A stretch of DNA of 64,000 bases from Diplolepis rosae (lineage: Eukaryota > Arthropoda > Insecta > Hymenoptera > Diplolepididae), in the NCBI GenBank assembly GCA_030998225.1, contig JAPYXD010000450.1, positions 930,001 to 994,000 of the forward strand, given 5' to 3'. The notes under the pieces were generated by a model. That model was not told where the DNA came from and ran no database searches. It saw only the letters and a list, made by a program, of their open reading frames with translations. Made by a program: the position numbers and the translations under genes. Of the stretch, positions 11,797-23,993 are shown piece after piece (positions within the stretch are counted from its first letter, which is position 1; each line of letters begins with the position of its first letter).

Positions 11797-13499
11797 ATGC
11801 CTAAATTTAAGAAGAAATCTACAAATCGTGGGGAATGGACGAAAAAGAGTATAAGAGCTGTAAAATTGGCTTTAGAGAAAAACTTATCTGTAAGAAAAAT
11901 GTCGGAGGCATGTAATGCTCCTCGAAATACTTTACAGGATAAGATTTATAACATAAAACAGGGATTGGAAGTCATTATGTCTTCGAAACTAAGAAGATTT
12001 GAGTCTACTTTTACAAATGCGTATGAAAAAAAACTTGTAGATTATATGATTGATCTCGATAATCGTCTTATGCCTCTATCTCGAAAAGTGTTTTTAAAAT
12101 TAGCTTTTAATTTAGCTGGAAGTTTCAAAATTCCTCATAAATTATCAAAAAACAAGACTAACAGGCTTCGTAAGCCTGAATCAACTAGCCTCGCACGTGC
12201 AGTTGGTTTCAATAAGCCTCAGGTTGAGCGCTTTTTTTCAAAATACCAAGAGCTTGATCAGAAACATCGTTTCCAACATTTCCAAATCTTTAATTGTGAT
12301 GAAACAGGCGTAACCTGCGTTCGCGGGCACACGATGGTTATTTCTTTGAAATGAAAGCGTCAGGTAGGAAAGCTCACCTCGGCAAAAAGAGAAAAAAACA
12401 TCTCAATTCTATTTTGCATAAGCCCAGCAGGCACATTCATTCCACCTCTGTTCGTTTTCCCGCGAAAAAGGATGAATATGTGTTTGATGATTAATGCTTC
12501 TGAAGGGAGTGTAGGCGTTGCACAGCACAATGGTTGGATGGATGGAGAAAATTTGCTTGTGTGGCTGAAAAATTTTGTCGAAATAACAAGACCGACAGAA
12601 GATTCTCCAATTCTCGTCGTATTGGACGGCCATGGCAGTCACAAGGACCTTGATGTCATTGATTACGCTCGTGCTAATCATGTGCATCTTCTAAGTTTAC
12701 TCCCACACACGAGTCACAAATTGCAACCTCTTGATCGGACATTCATGAAACCTTTCACACAAGCATATTCGGAAGTGTATGCTTTATGGATGCACAAGAA
12801 TCCTGGTTTGAGAATCAGTGATTATGATGTCGCTGGTCTGATGAACGAAGCATATAATATAAGAAGGTTTGCAGGATGGAAATAGCTACAAATGGATTGG
12901 CTAACATTGGAATACATCCGTTCAATCCGAAGATCTTCATGGATGCTGAATTTGCACCTTCCTTGATCACGGATCTACCTCAGAATAATGCTCAGGAAAT
13001 CGGTGCACCTACTGCTTCTTGTTCTAATCAACGACACGAACTCGTTGAATTGGAAGATGGTGGACAAAATTTGGCAGAGGAAAATTCTTGTCCAGAAAAT
13101 GAATTTGTCTCGCATCTTCAACAACTGATGCCGCTTCCTGACTCTACACAGCGCAGGATTATTTCATGTAAACGGGGAAGCCAGCATTCTGAAATTCTGA
13201 CCAGCGCCAGCGACGAATTCTATCAAGCTTTATCGCATAAGGCTCAAGATAAAAAAGATCAAATTTAACAAAAAGAACAGCAAAAGAAGGAAAAAGCGGA
13301 GAAAAAGAAAGCCACTGAAATGAAAAAGAAAGAAAATGTGCTTAAACGAATTCAATAAAAAGAAGGGAGAGAAAAGAGGATGAAAGAAGCAAGCGAGGCA
13401 AAGGAAGAAAAAAGGAAAGCAAAAGAAAAGAAGAGAATTGAAAATGAATCTAAGAAAGAGAATTTAAAAAATAAGAAAAACTTAAAAGGAGGAAAATGA
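11797..13499 (+). pseudogene. pogo/CENP-B-like (DDE_1) transposase, broken
   Basis: ATG 11797 starts MPKFKKKSTNRGEWTKKSIR, followed by a psq-type helix-turn-helix (RKMSEACNAPRNTLQDKI). A region before RKPESTSLARAVGF seems shortened relative to the family's usual HTH-CENPB region. Catalytic signatures: FNCDETGV, then LDGHGSH (about 12625) and LQPLDRTF (about 12725), the three Asp of DDE_1 enzymes. Frameshifts near 12350, 12470 and 12870 and a TAA near 13356 break it. The tail (13270-13499) is a long Lys/Glu-rich stretch typical of pogo transposases. It may once have bound the GGGGAGAGTC ends of the surrounding element (inference). Confidence 0.9.
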
Positions 13500-14023
13500 G
13501 AGAAAAAAAGCCAAAAAAAGTAATTTTCTTCTGCTTGAGGTGCAAAATTATATTTACTTTTATATATAACCTTATGTTTCTGTTTTAAGCGAATTGGCAA
13601 TTTTGACTAATTTTGGCTAATTGGCTATGAATTAATTAAGCTTATGTTTATATACGTTATAAAACGTTATAATATTCTATTATTCATTTCAAAAAAATTT
13701 CTATAAGTTCTAATTTATAATATTTCGAAATTTTGATTTGATAAAATACGTTTCCCGTTATTCTGCTATGATAAAATGTCCAAATATTTCGGTTTTTTCG
13801 ATGACCGGGGCTACCCGACACTATTTTGTAGTACCCTATTTCAAATCTCACTTCAATCACTTTGCTTTCTTCTAAAATATGTTTATTTCCTATATTTCTC
13901 TTTGTATGTTGTTGGTAGGAGCATTGAGATTATAACTAACCTTCTGAATTTCAATTTTGATCCCTATAAGCCAAGTTATTATCAAAAAAGCTTAACTGGC
14001 CGGTACTACCAGGCTCTCCCCTA

Positions 14024-15080
14024 CGTATCGTAAGTTTTCATTTTTTCATGTTTTAGTAAAGGATTGCCAGACGGTAAACGCGCTAATTTTCCAAAGACTT
14101 ATTCAAAAGGCGTGCATTTTGTCCCTTCATGAACGCTTTTATTATATGAAAACATTTCCAATTCAATCCTGTCATTCCATTCTGCATTATTTTCAAAAAT
14201 CGTTACAGGTATTCTTTAAGAACTTGATGAGATCTTTCCAAGAATCCAGTTGATTGAGGATGATAAGCAGTAATCTTAAATTGACGTATTCGAAATCGCT
14301 TTGCCATTCTTCTCATTAAATTGCTAAGAAAATCTGCTTTTTGATCTGTTAATACTTCTTTTGAAGAGCCATACATGTAGTTAAATTTTCTGACAAAAGC
14401 GTCTACTATTGTTCTAGCTTGGTGATTTGGTAGGGGGATTTCTAGAGAATATTTACTAAAATTAACCTGAATGGTAAGTATATACTAATTTTGTAACGAA
14501 GTTATTTGTAATTTTCTAACAATATCCATTGATATTTTCTCAAATGCAGTTTCTGGGGTATCAGTGATTACCATGGGGTTTTTTGTTAACAAAAAAATGT
14601 TTTTTAAGTTGACATTGCAAACAGACTTGTATATATTTTTTTATATCCAATTTCATATTTTGCCAATAATATCTTTGTCTGATTCTATTATAAGTTTTTG
14701 TTCCTCCGTTATGTCCTATAGTAGATGAATGAGCTTCTTTGATTAATTTGTTTCTTTATTTTTTTGTAGAGTATTGCGTGATTCCAATACAAATTATTAT
14801 TTTAACTATAGAATTTAAAAATGCTATTTTTGATGTGGCTTAGATTCCGTCTCACAAAGCATTGTTGATGTGTGGAATTTACAATACTGATTTATTTAAG
14901 GTTCAATTTTTCTACTATGGAATAAAGAGAATAAATTGCTAATTTGATATCTTTTGTCGTTGTTCCTGGACTTACTTTGAATCCGTCTTCAATTGGAAGT
15001 GCATAATGGTATTGATGTCTTTTTCTTAACTCCAACCATCCCTTTCTGTAAATTTTCAAAATTTGGTAGTATTCCATATT
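14024..15080 (-). pseudogene. Gypsy pol: spacer and integrase N-terminal/core part
   Basis: Minus strand. From 15077, MEYYQILKIYRKGWLELRKR is a spacer region upstream of integrase. Then comes an H2C2 zinc-binding domain (LIKEAHSSTIGHNGGTKTY ... CLQCQ, about 14600-14740), the integrase core with MDIV, VLTDQKADFLSN and AYHPQSTGFLERSHQVL, and the stretch YNKSVHEGTKCTPFE up to 14024. The core keeps Asp, Asp and Glu-like positions, but stops and frameshifts (about 14480, 14560, 14850) kill it. It joins the fragment 8927-9216 across the pogo insertion. This is a Ty3/gypsy retrotransposon, not an intact virus. Confidence 0.85.
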
Positions 15081-15891
15081 TTTTCAAAAGTTTGGAAGCT
15101 ACATCGCGGGTTTTTCCTTTATCAGTTACATAATATGCATGGTTATCACTTTCTTGTTCTACATTCTGAAAATTTTCCTGAGTTTCTTCTTCTTTTTCAT
15201 TTTTACTTGAAAAATCAGTATTTTATTGAAAATAACTTTCGTCTTCTAATTCTTCATTTCCCTCAAAATGTTTCTTTTTCTCATTTGCTTTAAGCCTTTT
15301 TTTAACACCTGAATCGGATTGGTCTTCAAATTCTATAAATTTACGTTTTTTATCGTTTTCAAGGAAATTGTTTGTTTCTTTCTTTGGTCTACCTCTCTTA
15401 ATGGGTCCCTGTAATTTTATTTCTTAAATAATTTTTCGTGACCTTCCATCCTTTTTTTGTACCATATTTGTTACTTCATAATTTTGTATTACCTTATTCT
15501 TTGTATTATATTTTTTATTCATACCTATGTTCCTTGAATTTTCCAATTGGCTCCATATTCGCATAGCATAAAATAAATTTTTATTTTCTAATAAAATTGG
15601 AATTTAATCAATGACACATTTAAAAAATTAAGAAGCAAATGTTTCCGAAATATGTTGTTCTTCAGTCAATTTCTAAAGAGCGTTTCCATTTCTCTCATTC
15701 TTCATTTTATTTATTATTGTATTGATTAACCTTTTATGATTGTTATTAAATAAACTTCCTTCGTTCAATTGTTCAATAGTTTTTCAATTGTCACCATAAA
15801 TTGTTCATTTTTTTATATCCTTAAAATCTGATTCAATATAACATTTTTCATTATTCTTATCATCATTTGTCAATAAATATTCTTCATCTAA
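15081..15891 (-). pseudogene. Gypsy pol upstream remnant, Lys/Glu-rich tether region
   Basis: The minus-strand reading is low complexity and basic/acidic, with GPIKRGRPKKETNNFLEN (about 15380-15430, an AT-hook-like RGRPKK) and KKRLKANEKKKHFEG. This kind of charged linker precedes integrase in some insect gypsy elements. Several stops and frameshifts. No reverse transcriptase motif could be found here. Confidence 0.45.
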
Positions 15892-15894
15892 TAA

Positions 15895-16520
15895 CACAGG
15901 TCTGCAAGGTTTTGTTGTTGTAAAGCTATGGGTCGTTTCCGGGATAATTTTTGACGTAGAATCCGAATCCAAAATCAAAATCAGCCTATTACGTCAGGAT
16001 TTTGAGATATTTGAGGTTATGTGCTCGAAAAATGGGGCTTTTCGCTACTTTTGAGGTTATGTACAAGACGCAAGAAATTTTTTTGGTTTTTTTCTCAAAT
16101 CCCTTCAAAATGAGCTATTGAACAGTCACGAGCGATTTTTTTTCACGAAGATACGGCCATATCAAGTTTTGATATTTATCCGAACAACTTTATGAGCATT
16201 CACATTGACTCTTTGGTGCATACCATTTTGAATTCAAAAAATTTATCTTGAAAATTTGTGCTTGCGGGTTTTGATGGTCTGTGAATAAGAAGTTACAGTC
16301 AGAAAATTGACATTTCCATTTCTAAGATGGCGGATTCAAAACGGCGGATCGAAATTTACAACCTTACCTCAAAAGTAGCGAAAAACCCCTCAAATATCTC
16401 AAAATACTGACGTGAAAGGCTGATTCTGATTTCGGATTCGGATTCTACGTCAAAAATTACCTTGGAAATGATCTTTCGTTTTCCAAGAACAAATACAAAC
16501 CCATTATTTGCAGACCTGTG
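15895..16520. repeat. 626-bp MITE-like element with long imperfect inverted ends
   Basis: It starts CACAGGTCTGCAA and ends with the exact complement. The inner arms (about 15945-16070 and 16360-16475) are also inverted copies. TAA flanks both sides (15892-15894, 16521-16523), giving a probable 3-bp target duplication. Non-coding. It contains a TAAGATGGCGGATT motif near 16323. It splits the charged gypsy-like region. Confidence 0.75.
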
Positions 16521-16523
16521 TAA

Positions 16524-17000
16524 TTGTTCAATTTCTTTAGTATCATTTTTATCAATTTTTTCTTCCTTAATATCATCATGATAGCGTTTTTGATTATCAA
16601 TATTTCCAAATAAAGTTTCTTCGTTTAATTGTTTGATTTCCTCAAAATTTTAACGAATTTTTCGTTTTTCAATATCTTCATAAATTTACACCATTTTCAC
16701 ATTTTCTTGATATAAAATTCCTCAACAAATTTTCATCGTTCATCAGTATTTGTTCATTTCTTCTGAAATTACCATAAATTATATTCTTGCCTTCAATAAT
16801 CTTATACTTCGATCTATTATGAACTCTTCGATTATTCTTATTCTTAAATAAATTTCCTAAGTTCCTTAATTCTTTAGTTTCTTTTAAATCACTCACATTA
16901 TTATCTCCTCCTTTAATACCATCATAATTTATTACTTCATGGCAAGTGGGATCCATTTCCGGTATTCAAAATCAGATATGCAGTTTGCATTTCCTTCATT
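16524..17000 (-). pseudogene. Asn/Lys-rich minus-strand open region, possible gypsy remnant
   Basis: A 92-codon minus-strand frame (16956-16678) starts MDPTCHEVINYDGIKGGDN and is rich in Asn, Lys and Glu. It lies on the same strand and in line with the gypsy remnants beyond the MITE. No domain is recognisable; it may be the continuation of the charged linker or just AT-rich coincidence. Confidence 0.25.
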
Positions 17001-17239
17001 AATTACTGTAAATTTACTTCAATATTATTTTTATTTTTAATATCATTATCTTCAATATTTTCTAAACCTTTACCACTGCTTACATTATCGGAGGATTAGT
17101 AGTCATGTATCACATATGCTACGTTCTCAACAGGTGTTCTCGTGGACAAGTTTGAACTCTTATGTCGCAATAATGTAAATTAAATTCAAATTTAAAGAAT
17201 TTGAAATCTCCCTTTGATCAAGCTCGGGTCTTTCGATTC

Positions 17240-19063
17240 CCGGTCAGTTCGAGGTTCGCCTGAAAATTTTTCTGGGCTCATAGAGGACTCAGGTGAGGGT
17301 TCCCAATCTCGTGATGTACATGCGTCCTTGCTTATTCCCTTTTCGTATTTTTTGGGAACTTGTTGACTCTTTCAGAGTACTTGTCATCATCATATTCTCC
17401 ACAGGAATCACGGGCTTCTAAGTTTTCCAGAAATTCTTGGTCTTCTTCTCCTTCAGAGACGTAAGTACACGAAGGTCGACAATCGTTCTGTATGTCTTCA
17501 TGATACCACCATAGAGATTCATGAGCAATATGGGGGCTCTCGAGTCCTCGGCTTTCTATTGATTTATATAGTTTTGAGAAGTACCTCTGTAGATCTTTTC
17601 TTAAGTTGCCCTTAGTCTTGTTTTGCTCGGAGATATCTTTATCAGTTTCGTCGCTGTCTTTGCTGTCTAGGTCTAGGTCGTAGGTCTTCCAGTCGTTCGC
17701 CTCCCACCTTGGAATTCATTCCGTGGCGATACTTACGAGAAACTTAGAGCCGGTTTTTATCCTCAGCTTTTTGATGCCAGCCTCGTGAGCCCTTTGAGCT
17801 GCCACTGTAGCTGCTTCGATTTCGGCCGAGTCTGTCGTTGGTCGTCCTTGTGAGGGCCCTGAAATATTTTTAGGGGCGATATTGTTTGTTTCTAATACGA
17901 AGGTTGACTTTAAGTTCGGTAAAACATTACAGGATTCGCGAAACACTGGGGTGTCAGAGTCATCACTATTTTCGTCATCTGACGATCGGTCGCTGGAGGA
18001 CTCTTCGTTAAAACAGAGGCTTCACTAATTCCTTCACGTCTCAAAAGTTTTTTACCGATGCAGCTTCCGTCAAGGTTCGGTTCTTTCAATCCTCTCTCGG
18101 GTACGTTAGTTAGTATTGCTGACGCGTGCACGGGACACGATTCAGCTGTGTACCTTATTAAATATGATGTTGGACCCGTAGTGTTAATGGGCTGACACGG
18201 CTCATGCGTTTCTGCGCACGAAGCAGCCATGCACTAGAGACGCTATATTTTTCCACAGCAGATCCGTGTGCAGACACGGCACAGCAGTGCCAAAATACTT
18301 TCACGTCGTGAACGCGACCATTTTCGTGCTCGTCCCCACTCCCACATGTGATGCGATTTGCGCTGGCTCATTTGATGTTCCTGCAGATTTGTTTTTTTTT
18401 TCAATTCGTAATGTAGTTCAAGTAGCTTCTAATTTCCATGAAAATGGTCGTGCGCATGGCGTGGAAGTATTTGGGCACTGCTTTGCCATGTCTGCACACG
18501 GCTCTGTTGTGGAAAAGCATAGCGTCTCTAGTGCATCGCTGCTCCGTGCGCAGAAACGCATGAGCCGTGTTCGAGCTAAGGCGGACGGTTGTGGAAGTAC
18601 TGTGGGTTTAGTCCTTGCTGCTTTGAAGGAGGTAGATCGGGACACATAAGGTTTTCCCTTGTTCCTTACTAGCAACGTGATTTTAACACTAGGTCCAGAA
18701 GTGGATAGGTTCTCTGACTGTAAAGATTTCTTCGTTTGAGTTACGTGTTAAGAAGAACCTGAGGGCTCCTGAATGGTATAGGAAGGTTAACTTTTACCAG
18801 GTTCTGCCCGCGATGCCCCGGAATTCGATATCACCAACACTTTTCCGGTCTCCAAAGGGTTGTTTGTAGATCCTTTAAAACGTTTTTAGAAAGAAGAGTC
18901 GCGAAGCAACTTGAAGCCCGGACCAGCCGTTCGTGAAGTTCAAAGCTGAAAGGCGGTATCGCGAGCGGCAATATAGTCCAAGAGAGGGGGTTTTGGTATT
19001 AACAGGTATGCCTAGACCAATACTTGAAGAGTACTGTACTACGGCTATAAAATATTTTTCCAT
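17240..19063 (-). pseudogene. R1-like LINE ORF1 (nucleic-acid-binding protein), degraded
   Basis: ATG 19063 opens MEKYFIAVVQYSSSIGLGIP, which aligns with MAKSFIDVVQDSPRTDLGIP at 34848, also just after a GAGGAGG...A leader, so both are the same ORF1 family. The reading continues with stops into KGKPYVSRSTSFKAARTKPT (18650), is split by the foldback 18192-18577, resumes as INTTGPTSYLIRYTAESC (about 18185) and, after a frameshift near 17990, gives ISGPSQGRPTTDSAEIEAAT (17860). An acidic C-terminal part runs to about 17240. No zinc knuckles are visible. Identity as LINE ORF1 rests on the second copy lying beside an R1-like pol. Confidence 0.5.
18192..18577. repeat. ~385-bp foldback MITE inside the LINE ORF1
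   Basis: The left arm (18192 to about 18330) and right arm (about 18430-18577) are inverted copies starting ACACGGCTCATGCGTTTCTG. The two arms also contain CACGGCACAGCAGTGCC-type inner palindromes. Flanking ORF1 sequence continues on both sides, so it is an insertion. No clear target duplication. Confidence 0.75.
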
Positions 19064-19260
19064 TTGTTCCTCCTCCTCAAAAAAGGAATAAAAAAATAGA
19101 AGGCAACAGAAGCAATAAAAAGTACCTCTATAAACCGAAGGACTTTTGTAACTCAGTTCGGGATGTTTACATGCAGAAAACCCTTACGGCAGACCAAAAT
19201 TTTATGTCTTCGAGGTTAACAAAAAATGTTCGTAAAAAACTCTTCACATATTTCACCCAT
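19064..19260 (-). other. LINE 5' leader next to ORF1
   Basis: Directly upstream of the ORF1 start on the minus strand. It is a diverged inverted copy of about 22420-22570, sharing CATAAAATTTTGGTCTG, GGGTTTTCTGCATGT and GGTTTATAGAGGTA, so it is the conserved 5' leader of the same LINE family. Confidence 0.55.
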
Positions 19261-21087
19261 GCATGTGCGAAGTCCGCAAAGACTTATGCATATATGCTAT
19301 AAGACGAATCGTTCCAAATTTTTGTCGGCCAGCTCGGAGTCGAAAACACAAGCAGGTAGTGGATCAATACAATAGAGGCAATAAACCGTACGTGCGGCGT
19401 ACTCCTAATTCGAAATTAATATTATCCCTCATAAATCCATGAGAACGAATGACATCAATTTTTGTTGCAAAACACATCGTACGAGTGTAATGCATGACAT
19501 GAAAACGTGAGTTGTGGAATGTTCGAAAAATGGCAATATATGTATTAAAAAAGTATTATGAAGCATTCAATATAAATAAAACATACCATGCTGGGAAAAT
19601 TAAGAACATTGAGTATGCTCTAATTGTGCTTTTATGAGCAATTATTCTCAATTAATGCACAAATTCGTCATCAATACTTTAAAAAACATGCATTCCTGCA
19701 TTTACAAAAAATGGTTTTGTCATCATACTTTATGTATGGGGCAAAATTTGCCAAGTGCTGTGCCGTAAAAATTTCCTCGTCCTAAATTTTTTGAAATTTT
19801 TTGAAAAATGTACTAGATATGAACTCATAATTCTGAACATGATTTTGCATTACTAAGTTAATTTATTGCTGAGCGATTAGAAAATTTTGTGTGTATCATA
19901 TCGGGAATCGGTTTCATGCCACCAAAGTTTGCTTTATCATTTATCATCTTCGTAAAACACTGGTGGCTTGACCTATTTTTTCTCTGGTAACTGCAAGTGT
20001 GAAAAGTTACTTTTTTCGAAAAGTAACGCAAAAAAATTGGGACGATTCGTCTCATAGCATTGAAACATTTCCGGTTGCTCGATTCTTAATTTGTTAAATA
20101 TTAATATTTTCGAAATCAATTTTGCTCTAATTCGTTTGAAAATTTTATTTTTTGAGTTTTAAATTTATTTATTTTATCATTCGAAACCTTGGGTTACACG
20201 AAGGGAGAAAATTTCGCGAAACAGAATTTCTTATTTTTCAAGCGAGAATGTAGGAAGGAACTCACGTTATTCTTTATGAATTTTGGCAAAGTAAACCCTG
20301 ATTGACTCCTATTTCTATTTTTTCAGCGCTTCAAGACTTTTTCCTAGCTCTGAAATAAAAAAACGTTAAGCCTTATTTTCTAGCGGATTTTCGCGGTTTA
20401 AATTTCTTTGGGAGTTTCCCTACTTCTGATAATAAATTTTGTTTGCCCTTTTGGATCCTGGTGAGCCCTTTTTTGCCAGATAAATTAACCGACAAGCCCC
20501 CAAGGCGTACCACCCCGTAATTTTTCCTTGAGTTTTAATTATTTATTACTTTACGAAGCATCAGTAAGTCCGGCCAAATTTTGGACTTGATGAGCATGTG
20601 CTCCCGACAAGGTCATCATTTGCTTCTCCAACCCATGTAAATAATAAACCCGTGCTGGCTTGTGGTTGACCCTATTGGAACGAAAAGGGAGAAACGCCGT
20701 CACAGTGAAGTGCCCTTAGGGCTCCGACACTACTCGATGCCAAGGAATGGTAAGGGTGGCAGCTTTCGCTGAGTCTCACTATCTGTGAGTGCACGGGTAC
20801 TCGTGGCCTCAGTTGACCACAAACCAGTTTTTGTTTTGCGTTTTCTATAAAAAGTTATTATTCTTTATATTGTATATAATGAAAAAATAAGCCCGTGCTA
20901 CTTTCCTTGAAATGAACGTACAACAAAATAAATTAGAAGGATCCAAAAAGTCCCTAGGATTTAAAAGGGGGATGGGGAACATTAGCAATCGAGTTCTCTA
21001 AAGATTAGATGCGGTGATGCTACAAAGCACCTCAGCTCATCTCGAGCCTCCATCTATTTTAATAAGGGGTTGAGCTGGGCTCTCACC
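19261..21087. other. Non-coding stretch, possibly further LINE leader DNA
   Basis: No gene, no inverted repeat of note. A GC-richer part at about 20480-20830 might belong to the LINE upstream of 19063, but nothing recognisable supports that. Confidence 0.35.
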
Positions 21088-21091
21088 TTAA

Positions 21092-21273
21092 CCCTTTGAA
21101 GCATGGTGGTAACCCACGTTACCACCTCAATTTTTTTTTTATTTTTGCTATTCGAATCCGCCATCTTGAATTTTGAAAATCTGACATCAGATTCGTAATC
21201 AGCGACCACGAAAAGCCCCGAGTACACATTTTCACGATCATTGGACTATTACAAAAATGTATGCTTCAAAGGG
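21092..21273. repeat. 182-bp piggyBac-type MITE
   Basis: It starts CCCTTTGAAGCAT, ends ATGCTTCAAAGGG and is flanked by TTAA on both sides (21088-21091, 21274-21277). The interior includes TCCGCCATCTTGAATTTTG and GATTCGTAATCAGCGAC, which recur in the fragment at 54086-54193. Confidence 0.85.
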
Positions 21274-21277
21274 TTAA

Positions 21278-22339
21278 GAGGCTTCGCGCCTGGAATGATT
21301 TTTGAGGATCTGCAACCCAGCACGTTACCTCGGTTTTCCACCTCTCTGGCAAATTCCCACTTTCATTAATATGCGTGCGCCTCAATTACCAACCGCGATC
21401 AAATCCAGTTCGATCAATAAATTACAAAATTTATTGACGATGTTTTCTCTCCCTTCCAGACCACTTTAGACATGCAAATTGGTGTCAAAAGAAAGATAAC
21501 GTTTTCGCGATTATTACAATGTATTTTTTATTTCAAAAAGTCGCATATTACGTCCGTTGGAGGCGTTTGAAGATCTATACGCGTCAAAAAGAGAAGGCAT
21601 ATCGCGCGTTAACAAGGATAACGTCTTTCCCCTATACGCGTTTCTCCTGGCACCGGTCACAATCCATGCATGGCATGGCTGCTCGCGAATTGTCCGCCCG
21701 TGTTTTAAGCCACCAATCACACGCGCTTCCTGGCTAGACGTGCGCTTATATTGGGAGGTAGCGTGAAGATAGTTAATATTCACGTGGAGATTTCCCATGT
21801 ACATCTTCTTAATTTCTATTAGTTTATTTGATTTTTTATTTATATTTATAATTTTATGTGACTTATGTTTATTTTTATAAATTAATTAACACTGTATCCA
21901 AATATTTATTTATTCGTGTTTAAATATTATAGGCCAACATTATCAATAATTAAACTGCCTACATGCATAGAAATAAAGGAAGCAATAATAAATGATATAA
22001 GAAAAAAAACGCAAAAGGAGAAGTGGACGTGGAATGCCCATACAGTGAAAGAAAACGCACGAAGCTGCTTCACCTAGGTGACTGGGTGAGTGGCAGCAAA
22101 CACAGGCTAGTGCGGCGCTCTCAGAGATCAAGGAACAAAAATGTCCGTGAAAACTAGAAGGCCGTGTTCAAGCCATATGCACTTCCGGTTGGGAAGTCAA
22201 TAAGTAATTACGGCACTACGGCTTAATGAAACCTCGCGATCTAAAAATAAAACAGAATTGATGTAAGAAAGACTTTTTTTCGGTTATTTTCTCGCAAAAT
22301 GATATTTATGAATTTTGCTTCATGAATAAAATAGTATAA
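21278..22339. other. Non-coding stretch
   Basis: No supported gene. Open frames of 60-96 codons exist on both strands at 21514-21804, but they overlap antiparallel and carry no domain. 21805-21940 is very AT-rich. Confidence 0.4.
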
Positions 22340-22575
22340 TTACATTACAAGGGGCGAAACAAAGCGATTGCAAACGAGTGTGAAGTTTGCTGCCCGAGCG
22401 AAGCGAGAGCTGCAGCCACACGAGTTGCATTTTTTGTTAACCTTGAAGTCATAAAATTTTGGTCTGTGCCAAGGGTTTTCTGCATGTGAATTTCATCCCG
22501 TACTGAGGTAAAAAGGTCTTTCGGTTTATAGAGGTATTGTTTATTGCTTCTATTGCCTTCTATTGTCTTCATATG
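22340..22575 (+). mobile_element. Second copy of the LINE 5' leader, truncated
   Basis: Plus-strand counterpart of 19064-19260: GCATTTTTTGTTAACCTTGA, CATAAAATTTTGGTCTGTG, GGTTTATAGAGGTATTG, then an ATG at about 22573 (MEKIRKK...) where ORF1 would begin. ORF1 itself is not recognisable after a few codons, so this is a truncated copy or a degenerate start. Confidence 0.5.
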
Positions 22576-22631
22576 GAAAAAATCAGGAAAAAAACTTTCG
22601 AATTCAAAAATTTGGATAAAATTAGAGTTCA

Positions 22632-22925
22632 AAATTCAGTCTTTTTGCTAAAGAGCACAAGAGATGATTTTCAGAATTAACCTTCCGCTAAAGAGTACAG
22701 AGGTGCATTCTCAAGAACCCAATTTTTTGAAAAGATATATCATTTTCTTTTTCGAATTCAGACTCTCTGCTGAAGAGCGCAAGAGTAAATTTCTAATAAA
22801 AGTAAATATGAATACAAATTGAAGTTTAAAATTCAGTCTCTTTGAAAAAGAGTACAATAGCTTGAATTTCAGATTTAACTTTCTGCTAAAGAGCACAAAA
22901 GCGAATTCTCAAATACTCAATTTTT
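22632..22925. repeat. Degenerate tandem array of ~40-bp hairpin units
   Basis: At least five related units near 22636, 22676, 22756, 22831 and 22870, each centred on a CTCTTTGCTAAAGAG-like palindrome followed by CACAAGAG and an A/T-rich spacer. Each unit could fold into a small stem. Not coding. Confidence 0.55.
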
Positions 22926-23371
22926 TTTTTGTAAGAGGAAAACTCGAATATAATTGTTTCAAATGAAGAAATAAAAGAAAGACTTCAATGAGATAACAGT
23001 AATAAGCTGACGCTCAAAAATGCACAAATTTACAATTTATTAAGTAGAACATATTGAAACAGAAAGAAAATGTCTATTATATATATTATAGACTCAATTG
23101 CTATATTTGTGAGGTGCGCACAAACATACGCGCGCGCAAAAAAAACCACTGTTTTTACCACTTGCCATTAGCTTTGATAAAAAAAAGGATCGGTTGGCTT
23201 TAAACCAGAAAAGGGTCGAATGCTTTTAAATTCGTCCTTTCACCGTTAAATTTTCTCATTTCCCGCACCTTTTTGCCATTCACGGTCAAATGAAGTGGAA
23301 CTTAAACTCAGTCCGTCGAAGATGGATATATTAAAAATATTTTTTATATATTTTAATATATCTTATACGGA
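22926..23371. other. AT-rich non-coding stretch
   Basis: Nothing recognised. It contains a short CGCGCGCG run at about 23131 and alternating TATA tracts near 23340-23365. Confidence 0.4.
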
Positions 23372-23993
23372 GGAAAATATTTGAAGTAATTTTATTCAAC
23401 TCTGTCGATTAAACTTGGGACATAAGGACATTTGAACATTTATTAAATCCTAGTCGGGTAAAATAAATTTGATAAATACCTACCTCACCCAAAGTGAATA
23501 ACAATAAGTGTTACATAGGAAATAGTGAGGAGTTGAGTAAAACGTTATCGACGACAGGGCATCAACATGCGTCAGTGGGCTAACATGAAATGTATAAGTA
23601 TATCACCAACGCTTGAGGAGCTTCAAACCGTAGTTGAGTAAAATGAGGATCGGGCGTATTATTTCAACTGGCAATGGTATGGTTCTCTTGAATAAAAAAA
23701 AATTGTTACCTCGAGCCTGCCATTAGTCATCCGATACATGCATACATACATACCTAAACAACGTACAAATACATTCACACCATTCAGTCGTAGTCGTAAA
23801 TATTTTTCACTCGTAGCCTTTTCATCAATCATATTTTAAATCACAAATGCACTTAAACATATAACCTTACAGATGTAATCCTAATATAACTACACTTATA
23901 TAAACAATTGTGCGATACGCTTTCGTCGAAACACGCACACGCTCGCTTACAATGCTGAGATATAAAATTTGGAACTTTCTTATACAGGGTGTC
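23372..23993 (-). repeat. Inner arm of long-distance inverted repeat (right)
   Basis: Inverted, uninterrupted counterpart of 6964-8170 (without the mariner derivative). It carries AGTCGGGTAAAAT (23452), AGTTGAGTAAAAC (23531) and AGTTGAGTAAAAT (23632). The outer end is TATAAGAAAG on the minus strand, immediately next to the CAGGGTG terminus of the following mariner. The sequence just inside (AAAATTACTTCAAATA...CTCCGT) also matches 26855-26885. Confidence 0.85.

Larger units (their letters stand above)
9219..14021 (+). mobile_element. pogo/Tigger-type DNA transposon, 4.8 kb
   Basis: Inverted ends of about 25 bp: GGGGAGAGTCGGGTAGCCCC on the left; the complement of the right end reads GGGGAGAGCCTGGTAGTACC. 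A TA target duplication flanks it (9217-9218, 14022-14023), as in pogo/Tc1/mariner. A further GCTACCCGACACT run near 13810 repeats the terminal motif. It carries a broken CENP-B-like transposase (11797-13499) and is itself host to a foldback insertion at 9543-11481. It interrupts a gypsy integrase. Confidence 0.9.
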